A DNA stretch of 16,324 nucleotides from Armatimonadota bacterium. GTDB taxonomy: Bacteria > Armatimonadota > Armatimonadia > Armatimonadales > Armatimonadaceae. The position numbers and the translations under genes were made by a program. The notes beneath the pieces were generated by a model. That model did no database searches and was not told where the DNA came from. It saw only the letters and a program-made list of their open reading frames with translations. The stretch covers positions 1 to 16,324 of the forward strand of contig JACMIS010000110.1 in the NCBI GenBank assembly GCA_014381035.1. Direction: 5' to 3'. Of this stretch, positions 7,585 through 14,638 are shown in pieces; position 1 is the first letter of the stretch, and the number at the start of each line of letters is the position of its first letter.

Positions 7585-7895
7585 ATGGTTCGCCCCGATC
7601 GAATACTGCTTCGCACAGCCCCACTATTGTTCGGTATCAGCACGATCTACGGCATCAGCGCGGCGTCGACGAATCCGACCATCAACGGGTTATGCAGTGC
7701 GGCAACATCGAAGGAGCGGCAGGGTGAAGTGTTCGGTCTGTCACAGAGCGCGCATTCGGTAGGTTTCTGCTCGGTCCCACTTTTGGCGGGGTACTGTTCG
7801 ATTGGCGACCGGGATCGCCCTATCTTGTCGCTGGTGAGATACTGCATGCTTCGGCGGTCGTGCTGCTCGCACGAAACAATCGCGGGACCGTTTGA
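7585..7895 (+). pseudogene. C-terminal remnant of an MFS transporter, frameshifted
   Basis: From 7585 one frame reads FGISTIYGISAASTNP, then SKERQGEVFGLSQSAHSVG, matching the penultimate repeat of drug-efflux MFS proteins ('asPtl...a..s..erqGevfGl.qS...lg'). Near 7760 the homology moves to the -1 frame, where FLLGPTFGGVLFDW and the tail SPYLVAGEILHASAVVLLARNN follow, up to a TGA at 7893-7895. This is the usual MFS ending (lGPllGGll.d...Pyl.aa). The open frame from 7585 continues to 7992 but degenerates into Cys/His-rich sequence. The N-terminal two thirds or more of the transporter is missing and there is at least one frameshift, so this is a decayed relic. The left limit is approximate. Confidence 0.75.
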
Positions 7896-8132
7896 ACATC
7901 AATGCAACTTGGTTCGTGGTTTTTACCCGGATTTAATTGGTTTCCTCAGCGTATTCGGGAACCATTTTTCGCACCATCATGGTATACTATAAATGCAGCG
8001 GGAAGCTCCCCCAGTTGTTCTTCACCTCCCATTTTTCTCAATCCGTTTCGGCGGCGCGAGACGATTGTGAGTTGCACCAATGTTAGGAGACGACTCGATT
8101 GCTATCTCAATTATACAAGGAGGTGGTGACCA

Positions 8133-8174
8133 ATGGTTTCCAGTCATAGTCTCCGAGGGGGTTTCGCGGGTTAA
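8133..8174 (+). CDS. Candidate 13-residue peptide ORF with a consensus Shine-Dalgarno
   Basis: ATG at 8133 to TAA at 8172-8174 encodes 13 residues (MVSSHSLRGGFAG). The upstream AAGGAGGTG (8117-8125) is fully complementary to the typical 16S rRNA 3' tail, and AGGAGG is 9 nt from the ATG, an ideal distance. This is by far the strongest ribosome-binding site I saw in the window, where most genes have weak ones. The unit is closed by a terminator at 8241-8270. The peptide matches nothing I know. The alternative is that the purine-rich element belongs to an RNA and the ORF is incidental. Confidence 0.35.
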   Translation: MVSSHSLRGGFAG

Positions 8175-8240
8175 GTTTTAGCCCTCGGCTTGCTTAAGGG
8201 TCATGAATGATGCCCATAGGCGGAGCCTCTCTCGAACGCT

Positions 8241-8280
8241 CGACCCCGGCAGGTTTTCCTGCCGGGGTCGTCGTGCTTTT
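8241..8280 (+). terminator. Strong GC-rich hairpin with short T-run
   Basis: CGACCCCGGCAGG (8241-8253) and CCTGCCGGGGTCG (8258-8270) form a perfect 13-bp stem with a TTTT loop. The short run TTTT at 8277-8280 follows after a 6-nt gap, on the plus side only. It closes the short plus-strand unit at 8133 and may also insulate the end of rsgA, which stops at 8286 on the minus strand. Confidence 0.7.
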
Positions 8281-8285
8281 CGGGT

Positions 8286-9254
8286 TTAGTGGCTCGACCC
8301 GGTAGTCGGGATTTCCGTCATCTGGATGTAGGACAAGTACCGTCGTTCGCTGATGTCGCCATGTTCTTTCGCCGCAAGGATCGCGCAACCGGGTTCGGTA
8401 CGGTGTCGGCAATCGGTGAATTTGCACTGCCCCATCAGCGGCTCGATTTCGGGGAAGCAGTAGGCAACATCCTCTAAGGGCAGATCCCAAAACTCCACCT
8501 GCCGCAGTCCGGGCGTGTCCGCGAGCCACCCGCCGAAGTTAAGCGGGATCAGTTCGGCGGCGACCGTGGTATGGCGTCCGAGATGGGTCACATCGCCGAC
8601 TTCGGCGGTTTTGAGTTTCAATCCCGGCTGCAGGGCGTTGAGAAGCGACGATTTCCCGACGCCGGACGGTCCGCAGAACGCCGCGATTTTGCCTTTTAGC
8701 CGTTCGCGCAGGGCTTCTATCCCCTCTCCGGTTTTCGCCGAAGTTCCCATAACTTCGTATCCGATGCGCCGGTACTCACTCGCGGCACTCTCAAGATCGG
8801 CGGGGTCCGCTAATTCGATCTTGTTGAGCACGACCAGTGCCTTGACTTCGGCGTCCTCAGCAAGAACCAAAAAACGATCCAGTTTCCACGGGTCCACCTG
8901 CGGGTTTCGCAACGCGAAGGTGACAATAGCAAGATCCAGATTGGCGACAATCGTCTGGCGTTCCCGTTCATTGCCGGAGCGGCGCGTCAGCGCGGAGGTA
9001 CGTGGCTCGATGGTTTCGATCACGCCCGCCATCCCGGTTTCGTCTACTTCGATCTCGACACGGTCGCCGATGGCAAGCGGGTTTGTCTCGCGCCGCTTTT
9101 TCGCCTTCTCGACGCGCCGGTGGACATTCGCCGATTCGGGGTAAGTGAGGTTTTTCTTCAGGTTGCCGCGCAACCCGCAGGGCAGGACGCGCCCGGTGTC
9201 TGTCTGAACCGTGTACAAGCCGCGCCCAGCCCGTACTACGACGCCACTACTCAA
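8286..9254 (-). CDS. rsgA: Ribosome small subunit-dependent GTPase A
   Basis: RsgA (YjeQ/YloQ) is a circularly permuted GTPase that binds the 30S subunit late in its maturation and helps release assembly factors. The 322-residue protein shows an N-terminal OB-fold (about 1-85) and then the permuted order G4 NKIE (144-147), G5 SAKTG (172-176), G1 GPSGVGKSS (195-203), G2 GRHTT (226-230) and G3 DTPG (246-249). The C-terminal zinc knuckle has C277, C282, H284 and C290. All key residues are present and the length is normal, so it should be functional. The frame opens with TTG at 9252-9254 (SSGVVVRAGRG), with GGAAAG upstream; no ATG or GTG in frame gives a better start. The 202 bp upstream, to the isomerase-like gene, show no clear promoter. 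Confidence 0.97.
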   Translation of the reverse strand: MSSGVVVRAGRGLYTVQTDTGRVLPCGLRGNLKKNLTYPESANVHRRVEKAKKRRETNPLAIGDRVEIEVDETGMAGVIETIEPRTSALTRRSGNERERQTIVANLDLAIVTFALRNPQVDPWKLDRFLVLAEDAEVKALVVLNKIELADPADLESAASEYRRIGYEVMGTSAKTGEGIEALRERLKGKIAAFCGPSGVGKSSLLNALQPGLKLKTAEVGDVTHLGRHTTVAAELIPLNFGGWLADTPGLRQVEFWDLPLEDVAYCFPEIEPLMGQCKFTDCRHRTEPGCAILAAKEHGDISERRYLSYIQMTEIPTTGSSH

Positions 9255-9456
9255 ACGAGCAACACTTTCCCGGCAAAGGGTTCGTGCCGCTCGGGGCAGG
9301 GCATGGGTGTTGACATTGTCGTATCTCTTGAACGAATTTCAATAAATCTGCTTCGGCTTCCGGGGTGAATAACATTGGTTAGTTTTTTTCCTCTGTCATT
9401 ATATCGCTTTGCCACGCTCCAGGGTTAAACCAATTACCCGAGTTCCCTGGAAGGCA

Positions 9457-10230
9457 TCACGTCGGTATGCTATCGCCGTATTCTTCGATGAAGCGACCGA
9501 GCACTGTTCGCACTTCTTCCCCTCGTGGTAAGAACTCGATCCCCCAGTAGCCGCGATACCCTGCCGCGTGAATCTCGCGCAGGATCGTCCGATAGTCTAT
9601 TTCGCCGTCAAGAGCGGGATAATCCCGCGCCGGACTTCCGGCGATGTGAAAATGCGCGATATGCGAGAGATTTTCCAGGGCGACAGCCAGAACATCCTCG
9701 CCCATACGGTGCAGGTGGTAAATATCGAAAAGCGTACTCAGGGCAGGCGAACCGACCGCCTTGACCAGATCGAAGCCGTACTTGCTGGAATCCGCCTGAT
9801 AGTCCTTGTGGTCAAAACTGTTTAGCATCTCCAAAACGAGAAGAACGTCCGCCGCTTCCGCATCCTTCGCCAGTATTTCCAGCGCGAGACGACAGTTCTC
9901 CCAACCGACTTCATCGCCGATACCCTCGGTACGGTTGCCACTGAAGACGACCACGTGCGGAACACGGTTTTCTTTCGCGGTCGTAATCGCGGCACGGATC
10001 GCGGGAATCAGTTGTGCATGATTTTCCAGGCGGTTCAAACCGTTCTGCATCCCGGGCGTGCCGAGGTTCCGTATCTCCAGACCTGCCGCACGTGCTTCCG
10101 CCCAACGCTCCTGGGGGACAAAATCCGCCGCACGATACCCGAAACCATATATTTCCCGATAAAACTCCCCGGTGTTGGTTTCTGATTGACGGAAACACCA
10201 TTCCGCGACACTGAATTTCAACTCGCTCAT
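9457..10230 (-). CDS. Hydroxypyruvate isomerase-like sugar isomerase/epimerase (TIM barrel)
   Basis: This 257-residue cytoplasmic protein belongs to the xylose-isomerase-like AP-endonuclease-2 TIM-barrel superfamily and is closest in pattern to hydroxypyruvate isomerases (Hyi/OtnI). Likely divalent-metal ligands and catalytic acids are E134 (LVLEMLNS), D169 and H172 (LFDIYHLH), H195 (HFHIAG) and E232 (WGIEFLP). The ending 'GEIDYRTILREIHAAGYRGYWGIEF' is typical of this group, and the length matches. The real substrate could be hydroxypyruvate, 2-oxo-tetronate or another keto-sugar. The ATG at 10228-10230 lacks a Shine-Dalgarno. The gene is divergent from the LacI-family regulator, whose 34-bp operator lies about 145 bp upstream, so control by that regulator is plausible but not shown. 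Confidence 0.88.
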   Translation of the reverse strand: MSELKFSVAEWCFRQSETNTGEFYREIYGFGYRAADFVPQERWAEARAAGLEIRNLGTPGMQNGLNRLENHAQLIPAIRAAITTAKENRVPHVVVFSGNRTEGIGDEVGWENCRLALEILAKDAEAADVLLVLEMLNSFDHKDYQADSSKYGFDLVKAVGSPALSTLFDIYHLHRMGEDVLAVALENLSHIAHFHIAGSPARDYPALDGEIDYRTILREIHAAGYRGYWGIEFLPRGEEVRTVLGRFIEEYGDSIPT

Positions 10231-10347
10231 GATGCTTGATTATCCATATTTAGAGCAGTTTTCTGTTAAAAACATCACCGGAATGCTCCTTCATGGAAGA
10301 CTAAACACATTTCAAAAAAGTGGATTCTTATGTGCGCTCCTCAGGTA

Positions 10348-10376
10348 TTGACAAATCAAAAGAACATCGGTATTAT
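10348..10376 (+). promoter_or_regulatory. Near-consensus sigma70 promoter of the LacI-family gene
   Basis: TTGACA (10348-10353, perfect -35) and TATTAT (10371-10376, 5 of 6 for the -10) are exactly 17 bp apart. The start should fall around 10383, inside the adjoining palindrome. This is the best promoter I found in the window. It lies inside a longer in-frame reading of the gene and so rules out the upstream start at 10320. Confidence 0.8.
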
Positions 10377-10409
10377 GTACGTAACCGCTTACGTAAGCGG
10401 TTACGTACA
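10376..10409. promoter_or_regulatory. 34-bp perfect palindrome made of two abutting LacI-type operators
   Basis: The sequence from 10376 to 10409 is fully self-complementary about 10392/10393. It consists of GTAACCGCTTAC (10381-10392) directly followed by its reverse complement GTAAGCGGTTAC (10393-10404), with TGTAC and GTACA flanks. Each 12-mer is itself a near-palindrome with a central CG, the usual form of LacI/GalR-family operators. The pair spans the predicted start site right after the -10 box, so a bound regulator would block initiation. The leader RNA could also fold on this palindrome. Confidence 0.8.
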
Positions 10410-10415
10410 CAAATC

Positions 10416-11510
10416 ATGAGACGCTCCCGAGTAAACAGCGATAAAAAAGCCCCGACGATCACCGATGTCGCCGCCGCCGCAGGCGTCACCACGGCAACAG
10501 TATCGTTCGCCTTCTCCGGGAAACGTTTCGTGGCACCAGAGACCCGTGAACTCGTTCTTAATGCGGCTCGCGAGCTGGACTATGCGCCCAATCCACATGC
10601 CGTCCGCCTCGCCAATGGTCGTATCGAAGACCTCATCGCTCTTTTTACCTTGACTCTCGACCAGGGGGTCGGGACGGAAAAACTCCTTCTGATCCAACGT
10701 GCTCTGTATACCGCCGGTTACCGTGCTCCCATCCATGGATACGACTTCCATGCGGCGTTTAACTTGCCCGAACAGGTTTCTCTGATGCGCGATTTGCGGA
10801 TGCAACGCCCCCGCGGCATCGTCTGTGCGACGGCGGGAGTCCACCCGGACGCGCTCGAAGAGTTGCGCCGCTTCGCCGACGAAGGAGGAGTGGTGGCTTG
10901 CTTATCGTACGGTGACCCGATCCAGATCGAAAGCGATCAAGTGGTTTTTGACGATGCCGACAATACCTATCAATCGGCGTGTCATCTCCTTAGGTTGGGT
11001 CACCGCAACCTCGGGTTCTATAAAGTCGGTCTGGACAGGCATTACGGACCGCGTTACCATGGATTTCGGCGTGCCCTTTCCGAGTTCGGGGTTCCCTACC
11101 GCGAGGATTGGCATTTTCGTGGCGGTGACATCGCCTTGCAGGAAGGCAGTGGCGCGGAAATCGCACGGGAGTGGGTTCGTATGCCTGCTAATGACCGCCC
11201 GACAGGGCTTTGTATTGTAAACGACAGGACCGCCCAGGGTTTCATTGTCGAAGCATTCCGTCTCGGCATGCGTGTTCCGGAAGATGTGAGCGTTGTTGGT
11301 CACGACGACCAGCCACAGGCTGCCTTTGGGCGTGTCCCCCTGACAACAGTCAGCCACCCGGTCATTGCGATGTCTGACTCACTGGTAACGCTTTTGGTAG
11401 AACGCCTGAAAGGGATCTACGACGGTCCCGCACGGCGCATTGTTCATCGCGGCGCACTGATTGTTCGTGACAGTACCGCCCCCTTAACACCGGGTAAAAA
11501 GGAGAATTAA
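10416..11510 (+). CDS. LacI-family transcriptional regulator
   Basis: This 364-residue regulator has an N-terminal LacI helix-turn-helix and hinge (TITDVAAAAGVTTATVSFAF, residues 14-33, through YAPNPHAVRLANGR, about 56-69). A periplasmic-binding-like effector domain follows (DLIALFTLT, then VVFDDADNTYQSACHLLRLGHRNLGFY, and PEDVSVVGHDDQP near the end). A sugar or sugar-derived ligand is usual for the family. The ATG at 10416 starts MRRSRVNSDKKAP, a typical N-terminus; the longer frame from 10320 would include the promoter and operator. There is no Shine-Dalgarno in the short leader. It is followed after 105 bp by a pseudopilin gene on the same strand, and a 7-bp hairpin at 11561-11580 lies in that gap. 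Its own promoter carries a double operator, so autoregulation is likely. Confidence 0.94.
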   Translation: MRRSRVNSDKKAPTITDVAAAAGVTTATVSFAFSGKRFVAPETRELVLNAARELDYAPNPHAVRLANGRIEDLIALFTLTLDQGVGTEKLLLIQRALYTAGYRAPIHGYDFHAAFNLPEQVSLMRDLRMQRPRGIVCATAGVHPDALEELRRFADEGGVVACLSYGDPIQIESDQVVFDDADNTYQSACHLLRLGHRNLGFYKVGLDRHYGPRYHGFRRALSEFGVPYREDWHFRGGDIALQEGSGAEIAREWVRMPANDRPTGLCIVNDRTAQGFIVEAFRLGMRVPEDVSVVGHDDQPQAAFGRVPLTTVSHPVIAMSDSLVTLLVERLKGIYDGPARRIVHRGALIVRDSTAPLTPGKKEN

Positions 11511-11615
11511 TCGAAAAGACCATCGTGAATCTCTTCTATCTGTTGCCTTTGTCAACGGCTCTATCGCCGGACAGCGGTAGATACACTCTTCTTGATTTTG
11601 CACAGGAGCATTTAA

Positions 11616-12542
11616 ATGAATACATCGTCGAATTTTTCCAGCAACACTTGGTGCCGCACCATGTCGCGCACACCGTCTGTTTCCCGCCACCGGTCAGCAT
11701 TCACGCTCATCGAGTTGCTCGTGGTTATCGCCATTATCGCCATCCTTGCTGCGATACTGTTTCCTGTTTTTGCCCAGGCGCGTGATAAGGCGCGACAGGC
11801 ATCGTGTTTATCCAACATCAAACAACTGGGTCTCGCCGTCAACATGTACACACAGGATTATGATGAAATGTTCCCCGTCCATGCCTACTGGGAAGGGAAC
11901 TGGGATACCGCCGCAGGCAAAGCTGAATATTGGCAGGGGCGCGTATTGCCGTATATCAAAAGTCTGGATGTTTTCCGTTGCCCGTCCGATGCCGATGTAT
12001 CCAAGGGTACCGTGGATGGCTCCGATGCGGGGGCAAGGGTAAGTTACGCCTTCAACTCGGTCGTCGGAACGGATCAGGTACAAGGCGAGATGCGCGGGAT
12101 CATCATGGCGGTCCCCGCGTGGGCATTGAGTTCCGTCCCTGGGCAGACCGTTTCCGCCGTGCGGCGACCCGCGGAATCCATCATGTTAGGCGAACAACAC
12201 ACAGGCGATGTCGCCTCGAATGTTGACCGCTGGTGGTGGGGTGAGAGTAGCAACAGTACTCCTGTTAACAGCATGATATTTCAAACCATGTTAGATGCAA
12301 AGTTCGAAAGTGTCCCGCCGTTATGGGGTGGCATGCCAGGACCGAACGGACTGCGCGACGAGACAACGCCCGACTCCAAGAAATTTGGCTGGGGCAAAAA
12401 CGGGGCGATCTCCGCGAAGCACGCCGGGATGAGTAACTTCATGTTTGCGGACGGACATGCGAAAGCGATGAAACCGACGCAGACAAATCCGGACGGTATA
12501 AACAAGCCCGAACTCAACATGTGGGATGCAATACGCAAATGA
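11616..12542 (+). CDS. DUF1559-type pseudopilin with H-x9-DG C-terminal motif
   Basis: This 308-residue protein is a paralogue of the pseudopilin at 3887-4783. It has the prepilin-type signal (SAF, F29 as +1, E33 at +5, then the same 18-residue helix), [14 protein letters not shown] and SCLSNIKQ, and H269 with D279-G280 as the H-x9-DG signature ([18 protein letters not shown]). The N-terminal leader is longer (28 residues) than in the paralogue (12). The ATG at 11616 is supported by CAGGAG 8 bp upstream, one of the few good ribosome-binding sites here; M16 is an alternative without one. It is expected in the envelope after prepilin-peptidase cleavage. Its stop overlaps the next start by 4 bp (ATGA), so the lipoprotein-like gene is probably translated with it. 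Confidence 0.93.
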   Translation: MNTSSNFSSNTWCRTMSRTPSVSRHRSAFTLIELLVVIAIIAILAAILFPVFAQARDKARQASCLSNIKQLGLAVNMYTQDYDEMFPVHAYWEGNWDTAAGKAEYWQGRVLPYIKSLDVFRCPSDADVSKGTVDGSDAGARVSYAFNSVVGTDQVQGEMRGIIMAVPAWALSSVPGQTVSAVRRPAESIMLGEQHTGDVASNVDRWWWGESSNSTPVNSMIFQTMLDAKFESVPPLWGGMPGPNGLRDETTPDSKKFGWGKNGAISAKHAGMSNFMFADGHAKAMKPTQTNPDGINKPELNMWDAIRK

Positions 12543-12775
12543 ACGACACTCGTCTGAAACCACGGTCAGGGGTTGTGCCAGCAACGGCAGTCGTCGCACT
12601 GCTGTTCTTGCTCGTCTACTGTGCGGGCTGTGCCAACAAGAAAACAACGAGCGATGCCGAGGCAAGACGCGATTTTCTTGCCCCGACGGATGTGAACAAG
12701 CTTACTCCCGAAGCACGAGCCCATCTGCCAGGTGGCGGTAAATTTCAGCCTACAGGCACCTCGAAAAAACAATAG
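12539..12775 (+). CDS. Small lipoprotein-like secreted protein
   Basis: This 78-residue protein has an N-terminal signal (basic [11 protein letters not shown], then hydrophobic [20 protein letters not shown]). The end resembles a lipobox (CAGC, a Cys at -3 being unusual), which would leave a mature peptide of about 45 residues, rich in charged and polar residues ([14 protein letters not shown] to TGTSKKQ). I recognise no domain. The start is chosen because ATG at 12539-12541 overlaps the TGA of the preceding pseudopilin gene (12540-12542), the usual sign of translational coupling; a start six codons earlier would overlap more. Tiny proteins coupled to DUF1559 genes are plausible partners at the membrane, but no function is known to me. 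A strong hairpin follows at 12853. Confidence 0.75.
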   Translation: MNDTRLKPRSGVVPATAVVALLFLLVYCAGCANKKTTSDAEARRDFLAPTDVNKLTPEARAHLPGGGKFQPTGTSKKQ

Positions 12776-12852
12776 GCGGGTGCGTGAAGAATTACGCCCT
12801 TTACGGAATCGCCGTTATCGGACACGTCTAATTTCATTCGCAGTCCGACAAC

Positions 12853-12890
12853 CCCTCCCGGCTTGTACAAGCCGGGAGGGATTATTTCAG
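12853..12890 (+). terminator. Perfect hairpin after the pseudopilin-lipoprotein pair
   Basis: CCCTCCCGGCTTG (12853-12865) and CAAGCCGGGAGGG (12868-12880) are exact complements around TA, so the stem would fold with about 11 bp and a small GTAC-type loop. ATTATTTCAG follows, a poor T-run. It probably ends the upstream transcript at least partly, which would give the beta-helix gene its own promoter or lower readthrough. The symmetry would also fit a protein-binding site. Confidence 0.6.
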
Positions 12891-12942
12891 CGTGTATCTA
12901 CTCCCCTATCTCATCCCTGCTGAAGTCAGAACACAACAAACC

Positions 12943-14583
12943 ATGAACCAGAACATTCCGCGGGTTATTTTCGGTGTGCTCAGTCTGTTCATCCTGGTAG
13001 CCACACTTGCACCGCAGATGGCTCGGGGTCTTTCGGAGACTTTCTATGTCGCCACGGACGGCAATGATTCCACGGGAGATGGGTCGGTGGCAAAACCATG
13101 GAAGACACTGGCCTATGCCGCCGATAACGTTCCACCAGGGAACGCGATCCACGTAAAAGCAGGAGATTACCTGGAAACTCGTCCAGTGAAACTCGCGGTC
13201 GGGGTCGATCTCAGGGGTGCGGGAGCGAACCGTACCGTCATCCGGGCAGGATTGGACGCATCTTATTTGATTACGCTGATCTCCCCCTCAAATGCGACCG
13301 GCAACCAGGATATCAGTGGGTTCACCATTGATGGAAATGACAAGACGTTGCGTGGTGGCGTCTTGGTCGAGAATGTCAACAACGTCAGTCTGCATCACGT
13401 CAATTTTCTACGGTGTAGGGAGTCCGGTTCGACGTTCGTTGACTCCTCTTCCCGCGATTGGAACAAGCCACCCGACAAATATGTCACCGGCAGCAAAATC
13501 TATGATTGCAAGTATACCAATTGCGCCTCCATTCCATTCAAGAAAGCTGATGGCTCCGCTGCGGGAATGTCGGGCAACCTTCAATTGGGCGGTCTCGATG
13601 GCGCGGAGGTTTATAACATCGAGATTGAGGATATTGCCAGTCCGGGAACGGAAGACGGCTACGGCATCAAGTTCGCGGCGGGAGGCTATTTCAAGAATCT
13701 GAAGATCCACGATTGTAAGATCAAAGTGAATGAGACCGCCAAAGCATGGATCTCGAACTTCTGCGTGGAGTTATGGAATGTCGGACCCGGTTGTGAGATC
13801 TATCGGGTCAACGCCAACACCGTGTTTTCCCTCGTGAATCAGAAGTCGTTTGATCAGAAAGTGGCGAATACGCAGAATCTGAAGGTCCATGACTGCAGGA
13901 TAATCAATAACAGACCCGGCGGGAGCAACAACGAAGCGATTGAGGCTTACCTTTCTGGACTGGAGATATACGGGAACTATATAGAAAACGCCAGCATTGG
14001 CATTGCTTTCTGGGGAACCGGTCACCATATATCGGTTCGCAACAATGTATTCGCCAACCCTAAAAAGATGGACAACGTGTGGGGACAGTTTCCAACTATG
14101 GGGCTATGGCTCGATGCGGGCAATGGCACCTACAGCGATTTAAAAATATATAACAATGTTTTCGACAATTACGGGGACGGCGTCCGTTTTAACACGGTGA
14201 ACGGAGACGCCTCTCCAACGGGTGACTTTGATGGAGTCGACATCAAGAACAACGCATTCCTGAGAGCGTCAAACGCCATCTGGGAAACCAGCGGCACTCA
14301 GGAAGCGGGACGACTGAGGAACGTCACGCTGACATACAACTTAAAGGATAACGCCGCCGTTTGGGTAAAAAATTCCAACGCCGTTACGCCTTCGAAAAAC
14401 CTTCAAGGCGATCCGGGGTATCGCGGAAGCGGTAGTCGCTGGGATTCTTACTACAGACCATCGTCGAAAAGCAGTTATTGCGTGGATAAGGGGACAAATG
14501 TGGGTCTGCCCTTTAGTGGTGCCGCCGCCGATATAGGGTGTCATGAGTATGCCCTGATCACCCCCAAATTAAGAAAACCCTGA
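12943..14583 (+). CDS. Secreted right-handed parallel beta-helix protein (DUF1565-like)
   Basis: This 546-residue protein has a Sec signal peptide (MNQNIPRVIFGVLSLFILVATL, probable cleavage after about residue 28) and then the DUF1565 opening FYVATDGNDSTGDGS, AKPWKTLAYAAD and IHVKAGDYLE. Many short beta-strand repeats follow, such as NLKIHDCKI, NLKVHDCRIINN, GLEIYGNYIENA, HISVRNNVFANP and DLKIYNNVFDN, typical of pectate-lyase-like beta-helices. The C-terminus has AADIGCHEY, the common 'DiGa.Ey' ending of this group. It is probably a surface or secreted polysaccharide-binding or lyase-like protein; no catalytic residues can be assigned with confidence. The ATG at 12943 is chosen because it starts the signal peptide; the frame opens 17 codons earlier. 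It is the last gene of the LacI-pseudopilin module and is followed by the tRNA-like repeat. Confidence 0.88.
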   Translation: MNQNIPRVIFGVLSLFILVATLAPQMARGLSETFYVATDGNDSTGDGSVAKPWKTLAYAADNVPPGNAIHVKAGDYLETRPVKLAVGVDLRGAGANRTVIRAGLDASYLITLISPSNATGNQDISGFTIDGNDKTLRGGVLVENVNNVSLHHVNFLRCRESGSTFVDSSSRDWNKPPDKYVTGSKIYDCKYTNCASIPFKKADGSAAGMSGNLQLGGLDGAEVYNIEIEDIASPGTEDGYGIKFAAGGYFKNLKIHDCKIKVNETAKAWISNFCVELWNVGPGCEIYRVNANTVFSLVNQKSFDQKVANTQNLKVHDCRIINNRPGGSNNEAIEAYLSGLEIYGNYIENASIGIAFWGTGHHISVRNNVFANPKKMDNVWGQFPTMGLWLDAGNGTYSDLKIYNNVFDNYGDGVRFNTVNGDASPTGDFDGVDIKNNAFLRASNAIWETSGTQEAGRLRNVTLTYNLKDNAAVWVKNSNAVTPSKNLQGDPGYRGSGSRWDSYYRPSSKSSYCVDKGTNVGLPFSGAAADIGCHEYALITPKLRKP

Positions 14584-14613
14584 TGGGAATAGCGTTGCGG
14601 ATCAGTAACGTTT

Positions 14614-14638
14614 TAATGGTCGGCGCAAGATTCGAACT
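14614..14638 (-). repeat. Partial copy of a tRNA 3' end (candidate attachment-site half)
   Basis: On the minus strand, AGTTCGAATCTTG, then two differing bases, then CCGACCATTA matches the T-arm and acceptor end of the tRNA-Val gene at 16256-16280 in 23 of 25 positions, in the same orientation. The match runs 3 bases beyond the discriminator base of the tRNA. No tRNA 5' half or anticodon arm is present here, so it is not a tRNA gene. A direct repeat of a tRNA 3' end is the classic footprint of integration, but T-loop bases are conserved in all tRNAs, so part of the match is expected by descent from any tRNA. Confidence 0.6.

Larger units (their letters stand above)
7896..8285 (+). other. Non-coding stretch with a candidate short transcription unit or sRNA
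   Basis: No convincing conventional gene is present in these 390 bases; the open frame at 7902-8129 has no protein-like character. An extended -10 element (TGGTATACT, 7980-7988) without a good -35 could start a plus-strand transcript near 7995. Downstream come a consensus ribosome-binding site with a 13-codon ORF (8133-8174), a possible long-range pairing of CCGAGGG (8153-8159) with CCCTCGG (8182-8188), and a 13-bp GC-rich terminator hairpin at 8241-8270. The next gene, rsgA, is on the opposite strand, so this unit does not lead into a downstream gene and is unlikely to be an attenuator. It may be an sRNA, a tiny-peptide gene or both. Confidence 0.4.

Noticed and set aside
7902..8129. 75-residue open frame after the MFS remnant
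   Set aside because: It has no protein-like composition, no ribosome-binding site and runs into the ribosome-binding site of the 13-codon ORF.
8515..9144. 209-residue open frame on the plus strand opposite rsgA
   Set aside because: It is Ser/Arg-rich with no domain and lies fully antisense to a well-supported rsgA, whose codon bias produces long antisense frames.
9419..9450. CCAGGG...CCCTGG hairpin after the isomerase-like gene
   Set aside because: The arms are only 6 bp with a 20-nt loop and no T-run on the minus strand; not convincing as a terminator.
11561..11580. Hairpin CTATCGC/GCGGTAG between the LacI-family gene and the pseudopilin gene as a terminator
   Set aside because: The 7-bp stem has a G-T pair and no T-run follows directly; it may be incidental or a weak mRNA element.
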